Source: Gavia stellata
Lineage: Eukaryota > Chordata > Aves > Gaviiformes > Gaviidae
Direction: 5' to 3'
DNA: 64,000 bases
Assembly (NCBI RefSeq): GCF_030936135.1
Contig: NC_082616.1
Coordinates: forward strand, 11,901,001-11,965,000
Under the pieces are notes generated by a model. That model did no database searches, had not been told where the DNA came from, and saw only the letters and a list, made by a program, of their open reading frames with translations. The translations under genes and the position numbers were made by a program. Positions 56,821 through 64,000 of the stretch are shown piece by piece (position 1 is the first letter of the stretch; the number at the start of each line of letters is the position of its first letter).

Positions 56821-59800
56821 CTGCAGAGAAGAGTATTTTGAAATACTTCAGTGCAAATACGCAGTGTTGCCAAGTACTTCTACAGAAGTATCGTACGCAG
56901 GAAAAAAACAGATGAGAAAACATTCAACTAACCCCCAGTTCCCAGGATGACAAAGGGAAGAGATCTGACCTTCCTAAAGAAACATCAGTTAGCTCAGATG
57001 AGCCTCAAACTCACCGCCAAGAACTACACTATGTAAACTATAGATCAACAAACCTGCTCCCTGCCCCACCTACTTTTCCAAAAGACAAAGAGCAGCGATA
57101 TGCAGCCAAACCCTGCCAGGGTTACCGCAAAACGGCAGTCTGTGCAGTGACCCCTTTGCTCATGGGGTATTTATATTTCTTCCTAAAAACACCAGAGTGT
57201 GACAACTGTTCCCCGCAGCCTCTGCAGGTACGGGCTGAGACTGCCATGGCCGCCGGGGAAGCGCCACATCCTCCCCGCCTTGGAAGCCCAAACTCCGCTC
57301 GTTTCTCTGCTGCCCTAGGCGGAGAGTTGCAACAATCCCACGCTCCTCGCAGCGCGTGGCTCTTAGCAGGAGGTAAGGCCGTACCGTAAGTACTGTTATT
57401 TCACACTTTGACAGGATGTTCTGTGTGTGGCGAGAATTATGCCCTCCCCTGTAAAGACCAGTTTGCAAACCCCAGAGACTAAGAATCAGCCTGGTCGACT
57501 ATCAAACACTGAAAGATCCCGACCACTTTAACTAGACTTGTGTGCCTCATTTTCCACACACACGCTAGAAAACCCCTTCGTGCAAGGACACACACGGAGC
57601 GCTGCCTCCTGGAAAACTCATTGACCACCGAGGCTCTTCCAGAAACGTTCCAGAAGCATGAGCACTATGACTGGCATTGAACAGTTCAGGTCTCAGCAGG
57701 AGATTTAGCAGCTAAGCGTCATATAACCGTGCAAGGAGGAGTAAGAATTCACCAGGCAGCAATCCTACCACGGGAGTGGCACATGACAAATCAGGTAAAA
57801 CTGGATGGTTCTGGGATACCGACAAGTTACTAATTCTTCGAGTAGATCATCTTTCATTTTGGATGAATGGCCTTGAAAAAGCGATTCTGACTCAACATTT
57901 TGTTTTGTTTGCATAAACGGGGAGATCTCCTTGTACATCTATTCAATAGCATGCAGAGTGAATGAAATACCCTGCTGCTGCTCCCCAGTGAAGTGTCTTG
58001 GATCAGGAGCCGATGCCTTTCTCATTGTTACCTACGGCTTCTCTTTGTCCAGAGGTACAGGTAAGCCTGGTGACATGGCCAGTTCAGTTCTTCCCCAGCT
58101 GTCTACACAGGAAAATGGGAGATTACAGCCATCTGAAGTAGGGAGATTTGCAGAATTTGGAGGCCTTTTCCCAGGCAGACTATGGGAGGACTGGAGCTCA
58201 GAGGTTGGAGGAGAAAGGACTGTTTTGTGGACATAAACAGCCCCTTTTGTACCAGTGGAAAGCTTTTACCAGTCAGCTACTGGAAGCACATCACGAAAGG
58301 GAGCCACGCTTTGGGTATGAACCTACAATAGCTTCCCCACTAACAACCATATACAAACACTGAGACAAAAAGTTACAAGTTAATTTCATACTCCTTCTTC
58401 TCCTAGTTTACTGTTATAAATACGGGTAAGAAATGTTAAGAACTGCATTTAGCATATCTACGTTTTCTAAATAAATGTATGGTGAAAGGAAAGTTAACTA
58501 CCAATAACACTGACAGAAGGGTTCCAGTTTGAATTAGATTGAATGTATGTCAAAGAAAACCCTGTAATTTATTACCTTCTCAGATCTCTTCAACGTTCTT
58601 TCTTTATCTGCCCAAGCGCTCTAAAATGAAATGAAATACAAAATCAGACTGAGACTGGGGAGATCTAAAGCAATTCCATTTTTAGCTGCAAAAATGTCTC
58701 TCGCTGCAATCCCACAGTCGTTTAAGCTCCTGTTGCAGCCCCACTTTCCTCACACTTCCCTTTCCTCCCTTGTGCCAGTTTAGTTGATTTAAGCAAACAG
58801 CCGTTCCACCAAATTTTACAGAAGCGAGGATTTGGAGATTTGAAACTATCAGAGCCATATAAATGAAATCAAGGGCATCCACTTCTCAAAAAAAAAATCA
58901 ATCGTCACAACTGAGGTTGATTTTTTTTTTTTTTTTTTTTTTTTTTCCCCACCCTACAAGCATGGAGAAATACAGCCTAACCCCAAAGGCTGACAACTTC
59001 CAACAGTGATGTCCTTCAAGCAGAAATAACTCTGCCGTTGTTGTCTGGTACTAGCACACCTGCGAGGGAATGCAGTGTAAATACGGTGAGCACTGTCCTG
59101 CTGGTCAGAAGCTAGGTCAGGAAAGCAGCGCTGTCCTAGAAGCCAGACAAACATTCAGACAGCTAATCCACCTGAGCACTCTCTTGCTGTGGCTACACGG
59201 CTAGCAGTGCTCGAACTAGCCCATTTATGTCTTTGCATCCCTTCTGCATGTACTCAAGCATTCTCCTGCAGTTTTGAAGGCACTGAGACACAAAAGATCT
59301 GCACGTACTTGAAACGATTATAACTTTTCTGCTGTTTGGCTTTTCCGTTTATCTTTTCATGGGATAAAAGATGCTCAAATTTTGCAAACTATCTGGAAAT
59401 CCTGACACATCAGATGTAATTGAATGCTATGTAGATAACATACCCGAAGTGCATCCATCAGGTCTGGTTGATCCATGAGTTGAGGGAAAGTTGCTAAAAT
59501 AGGATTACAGATTAAATCTGAAACAGAAAACAAACATATTCAAGGCTAAGGAAGAAACAGGATGGTTTTCAAGGTACCAACACATCAAGGTATTCAGCCC
59601 ATCCCCTCCCCTCAGAATATTTCAAAGGGAAAATTCGCTGTAATAGTACTCCAGAGCAGCAGGGAAGGTAGAAGAGCTAGCAACTGCATTCTTAGTGGCT
59701 GAGACAGTTAACCTGAGAGAGGAGAGACGCACAAAAAAATGATTGCTGGTTTATTAGGAGAAGCCAGCAAGCAAGAGACCTTACTGATTTAACCTAGGGG

Positions 59801-62800
59801 TAGACTGAGGTGGTTTTCCTCATTTCTGCACCTGTGTCTCTTATAAACATCTGAAATTGTGCTGCCTGATTTGGATGTTATGAATAAACACACCTTCATT
59901 CTACCTTAAGCTGGCTTGTGTTGTGTGCAATTTGAAGATAACCAGGTAACAAGTGGCATAGTAAATTTACCAAATGGGGCACATCAAACTGCAGAGGTCT
60001 CCTGTGTGCCTTTCAGGTTATCTACCGGGTAATAGCTGGGTCTCCTGTTTGAGATGAACAGGCCGGCTCTATCGGAATCAGGCAGGGCAGAGCTCTCCCC
60101 GTGACCGGCAGGCATCAAAGCTCTCTGTTACAAAGCACAGCAGATCTTCAACCCCAGTGGCACAGCGGTCCTGTCGTTATGTCCTGTCATTATTTTAGTT
60201 AATGAAATTGTGGATAAGACCACAAGAGTGCTACAAGTGACATACAGAGGAGTTTTGGTTGAAGTGTTTTCTTTCTCTTGTGATTTCAAATATTTAATGT
60301 ACACAGTTGTTTCTTCATGTTGAAGTTGATGGAAAGTTTAGTAAACACTAACCATTTACTAATAACAAAACATTTCAGGGAAGCAAGCCAGAACTGATTG
60401 CTTTTGTGAAATATAACAGGCATTTTAAGTTGCCTATTTCTAAAGTGATAGTTGGTTTTGAAATAAGAGAAATCTTCCTTTGTTACACCAGAAGAAAGTA
60501 GAAAATGGCTACCAGAACAACTTCTGAAATGCTGGGATAAAGCCTTTAAATCATTTCAAATGAAGTCAGAATCCAAATGGATGCAATTTAACTCCAGGAG
60601 AGGTCATCAGCCTGATCTATTGTTATAGATATAAGTTATAAAGATCAAATCAAGTAAGTATAGCAGTTCTCAACTGGCCTTTAAAAACAACCATTTTCAG
60701 TTTTTCTGTGGTAAGTTTATTAAATAAAGCGGCAGTTTATGAAAGGGTCTGACTTTCAGATACCAAAATTCGTATAGTCAGAAAATCAGGGAGTTAAGTT
60801 CTGAGCACCTTTGAAAGATGAACCTGTGATTCAGATGCCTAAGTATGGCTAGAGACTGTAAGTTAAAAATATTAGTAAGTGTACAAGCAAATCTATTTGC
60901 CATAGGAACAGATGATACATAATTCAGTCTGGAGAAGAGAGGGGGGAAAACACAAGAAAAACCACTTTGCAGTACCAATATAAATTCACCTGTAGTACAG
61001 TTAAGAAATGTAATTTTTCCATATTTCAAATTGATTTTAAAGTGGAGAGAACTATAACTATTACAGTTCTACTGAAGGAAAGGTGGGGAAGGAATAAGAT
61101 ACAGAGTTGCAAAATCAGAGCAAGATACTGAGTTATAAAACCAGAACTCTTCCAGTTCTGTCTCCCTGCTGCATTAGTCAATAAGTAAACAGTAATTTAA
61201 AAAAAAAAAAAAAAAGAGGATGACTTAGCCTCAATGACAAAAACATCTGCCTAATCTCTTCTATAACTCAGGGAACAAGCATACACTAGAAATGTATGAG
61301 TAAACCTGTGTGCATGTCTAATCTCTCATTGCATGGGTGATGAAAAAGAAACATTTCTCTTCTAAATAAACCTTTACCTTTATTTGCTTTTTATTTATTT
61401 GTTTAGCAATAACCCTTTACCTATCCACATAGGCTCTTTTTTTTTAATGAGGATTTGACTGAGAACACTTCATTCATACTTCACAGAAGACAAAACTCTT
61501 CCTGTGGTTTTTGCATTCTGCAATTGATGTCAAACAAGGCAATACAGTAGATGCGAGTTGAAGTATTACTGGTTTGAAATGCAGACACACCAAGCGATGG
61601 TATTCACAGCAAGAGGTTGTTCCCTTTTAATGAAAGGGACAACAGCCTTCTGCTTGTCCCCACAACACCTGCAGACTGAAAGTTAAAACACTGAAATCCT
61701 CTACGCAGGGAGTATGACTTCCTAACCTTGTGAGATGGTCAGTCAGTGCCAGAAATACCAGAGAACAAAACCCTACGAGTACCCTGTATCAGTGAGTTGC
61801 TCCTGCAGACCCTTGCTTTCTCTTACAAACAGGAGACTGGAGAGAGTAATTCTCTTTGGGAACCTGATCTTTCTCCAACATGCTCTCCATTACTGAGGAG
61901 TTCTCCACAGCAGCAGTTCTTACCTGTGCTTTGCTTGCTTATTCTGTCTTTCAGGAGTGCATCACCAAGTATTTGTCGATAAAATATCAAGAGATGGATG
62001 TAGCACATGCTGCCAATTAACGTTTCTGGTAACAAACTATGGGGAAAATAAACAACATGCAGTTGAGATTTTTATTCAAAACTGCTCCTACAAAGCATTG
62101 TTCACCAAAACTTGAGAATAATGACAGCTTCATGGAGATTATTATTAGCTCGCATTGGCATCTCCATGAATCCATCACAACTTTTGAAGGTGTACTTTGA
62201 TAAAGCTTTAACAGCCAGACTCCTGCTGTTGCTGTTTTCAATGTTATCTGAACTTAAAGACTTTTTAGTTATTTTCAACAAAATAGCTCTAAGAGTCAAA
62301 CAGAGATCAAGTACAATACGCAAGTGACAGGACCCTTCAGATTTTTCCATAGCCACTGTTTTAGGGAAGGGGAACACTTCAGATCTCTGGGACCATTCCA
62401 GGCTATCTGAAATACTGTTTCATTTTATGGCAGCACACGTACATACTTACTTCAGGATGTCTTTTGACTGCGCACTTAATGACCTCAGTTTCACTGCAAG
62501 CACAGGCTGTTTCTTTAGAGTTATAAACTGATGAAAAACACCACTGCCTGCTTAAGAAATAAATACCTGATATGAAATCTGTCATTTTGAAAGAACATTA
62601 AGAATTATATTACAAGAACAGACATTTAAATTTGGCAAGAGCTGTTTTGCTAAAACTGTAATGGTTTAAGGATGGTCTAAAAACCAGAAAGAATTGAACA
62701 TCTGAAAATGCATCCGCATACCGGCTGTATCAACATTTGGTCTAACATAAGCTATTGCCTCTCTCTAGGATGGTGGATTCACAATATGCATGGAGTAATG

Positions 62801-63493
62801 CGGAGGTCAGTGTCCAAACCCAAAAGGTAAAGGCCTTCTATAGCTTGCAGCTTGTTACTGGCAAATGGATGTTACTACAGCTTCCAGAGGAAAGCCATGG
62901 CTGCCTTTATTTAAACCACAAGTAAGCGGTCTATCATCTGAACCAACTCTTAGTGAAGGTTTATCCAGCCCCGCAGGGAAGAACCAGGACAGGTGTTCTG
63001 TAGCACATTTATGCACGTGTGGAACTTGTGCATAAGTGATACGGGCTTGACGACATGGGACTTGAGCAGCCTGGCTTTGGAACTGTTTAGACAGGTGCTA
63101 TTGCTGAGCCTTGCACCCTCACCCCATAGCCAAGAAGTGTTAAGTGCAGTTAAAGAAATAATTGCGTACATTTATCAGAAATAATCCTCAACCTGCAGAC
63201 ACTGAAAATTACGGAAACATTAGCACTGACAAGATAGTTCTGAATCCCACCAGCCCTGACAATAAACCCTCTCTTATGCAAAATGAAAACACGCAACACA
63301 CAACCGAGCTGTGGTGACCATGCTAATGAGAGCCCCGGCTGAGCACTGCGTGTTGTAAAATATGTATAGCATTTGTTGTATCGTTTCATTTATATAAAGT
63401 TTAGGAGAAACCACACCTCTTCTTGATATTGATGGGTCAACCTCAACGCCTCTCTCATAGGGAGTACCACCATTTAATAGCAGCTCATACATC
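56542..63493 (-). CDS. NPHP1: NPHP1, nephrocystin-1, C-terminal part (6 of its exons; 5' part beyond the right edge)
   Basis: Nephrocystin-1 is a scaffold of the ciliary transition zone and of cell junctions that works with NPHP4 and RPGRIP1L. The six exons visible encode about 228 residues of the C-terminal nephrocystin homology region. Recognisable blocks are [77 protein letters not shown] and WKVIADFLK, ending at [10 protein letters not shown]. All splice phases agree. The SH3 domain and N-terminal coiled coil lie outside the window. The product ends TGA at 56544-56542, a few residues longer than human (PEI after KNN). Confidence 0.95.
56821..58575 (-). other. NPHP1: NPHP1 last intron
   Basis: About 1.75 kb without a recognised exon. 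A GC-richer patch at about 57220-57380 is open on both strands but unsupported. Confidence 0.75.
58576..58620 (-). CDS. NPHP1: NPHP1 exon encoding [15 protein letters not shown]
   Basis: A 45-base exon, phase 0 at both ends, from ATTTTAG to AAG|GTAATA. All 15 residues fit the mammalian sequence pattern. Confidence 0.93.
58921..58946 (+). repeat. Run of 26 T residues
   Basis: T26 on the plus strand (A26 in the NPHP1 pre-mRNA), in an NPHP1 intron. Confidence 0.85.
59444..59517 (-). CDS. NPHP1: NPHP1 exon encoding [16 protein letters not shown]
   Basis: Seventy-four bases from TTTCAG to CGG|GTATGT, phase 1 to 0. It encodes [16 protein letters not shown] and PDLMDALR. Confidence 0.94.
59518..61923 (-). 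other. NPHP1: NPHP1 intron
   Basis: About 2.4 kb, AT-rich, no exon, RNA gene or mobile element recognised. Confidence 0.75.
61924..62036 (-). CDS. NPHP1: NPHP1 exon encoding [16 protein letters not shown]
   Basis: 113 bases from CCCATAG to CACAG|GTAAGA. It carries the most conserved NPHP1 block, [20 protein letters not shown], followed by [16 protein letters not shown]. Confidence 0.95.
62451..62547 (-). CDS. NPHP1: NPHP1 exon encoding [10 protein letters not shown], with a tandem acceptor
   Basis: Ninety-seven bases ending CTGAA|GTAAGT. It encodes [16 protein letters not shown] and [16 protein letters not shown]. The acceptor reads AAGCAG, so an alternative start three bases upstream (62550) would add one residue (Ala) without changing the frame. 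Confidence 0.9.
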
Positions 63494-64000
63494 CTGTGAA
63501 AGAAGAGCAGTGTAGTTAACATAAAGGGATGTAAGGATATGTGAGAACAGCACAACCGCTTTCTGAGAAAGAAAGAAACCTGCTATCTCAAATAAAAACC
63601 TGACACGGTGCTTGATGTTATGACTAGTATTTTGTATGAAATGACTACACCTAATTAAGTAACCAAACCTCAAATGATAAATTTGAAACTTGTATTACAT
63701 TGGGAAACTAGTTAATTATTTTAAAAGAAATTAGTAACATTCCTACTTTTCCACCTGATTCTGATATTTTTCTTATATGAAATTTAGCAATTGTTTCACT
63801 AAAATGTTTTTGAGGCGTCATTGCTTATGTAGCAAATTTTAGATATAGAAAATTTAAAATGTTGAAGAATAATGTAATCCCCGTTCTGTCAAGAGTAAGT
63901 CACTGTTGAAGCAAGCATGCAATTTCACTCTGCAGATACTAGGTTTAACTTAGTGAAATAGAAAAACAATGTTAGAGATCAGATTTAAAAGAGAGTTAGA
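62548..64000 (-). other. NPHP1: NPHP1 introns up to the right edge (apart from 63417-63493)
   Basis: Two intron segments, 62548-63416 and 63494-64000, with no further exon recognised. The gene continues past the edge. Confidence 0.7.
63417..63493 (-). CDS. NPHP1: NPHP1 exon encoding [14 protein letters not shown] (first visible)
   Basis: Seventy-seven bases from TTTCACAG to AGAG|GTGTGG, phase 1 to phase 1. It encodes [19 protein letters not shown], then PSISRR. The preceding exon was not found in the last 500 bases of the window. Confidence 0.92.

Overview
The window looks like a piece of a bird genome, most likely a macrochromosome. It has compact multi-exon vertebrate genes, introns of tens to a few thousand bases, GC-rich promoters, very few interspersed repeats, and one recognisable CR1 LINE tail ending in the usual (ATTCTGTGA)-type repeat. 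I rebuilt the genes exon by exon from splice sites, reading phase and remembered vertebrate protein sequences. No database search was run, so the species and chromosome are inferences.

Layout from left to right: about 1-6560 has no recognisable protein gene but holds a small CpG-rich patch near 950-1345 and one exon-like segment near 276-392. ERLEC1 (minus, CDS 6889-20612, 14 coding exons, 485 aa) follows, with a CpG-island promoter around 20150-21400. A gene-poor AT-rich stretch (about 21400-27190) carries two local tandem duplications and a long hairpin. CHAC2 (minus, CDS 27529-38438, 3 exons, 184 aa) and ASB3 (plus, CDS 38924-51569, 9 coding exons, 544 aa) start head to head from one CpG island at about 37900-38740. 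MALL (minus, CDS 52323-54607, 4 exons, 153 aa) lies tail to tail with ASB3, and the likely 3' UTRs meet or overlap near 51850-51900. The 3' end of NPHP1 (minus, six exons from 56542 to 63493) runs towards the right edge, and its 5' part is outside the window.

Functions: ERLEC1 is an ER lectin of glycoprotein quality control. CHAC2 is a cytosolic glutathione-degrading cyclotransferase. ASB3 is an ankyrin/SOCS-box substrate receptor for a cullin-5 ubiquitin ligase. MALL is a four-pass MARVEL membrane protein, and NPHP1 is a ciliary transition-zone and junction protein. These are independent housekeeping or epithelial genes, not one pathway. Their order joins two blocks that, as I recall, lie apart on human chromosome 2 (ERLEC1-CHAC2-ASB3 at 2p16 and MALL-NPHP1 at 2q13).

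I found no convincing new biological system. The points most worth a second look are the block junction with overlapping 3' ends, a GC-AG intron in ERLEC1, an XBP1-like site in its promoter, a near-perfect 23-bp hairpin at 26519-26579, a frame-neutral 54-codon ERLEC1 exon, a tandem splice acceptor in NPHP1, and a 24-G run between CHAC2 and ASB3.
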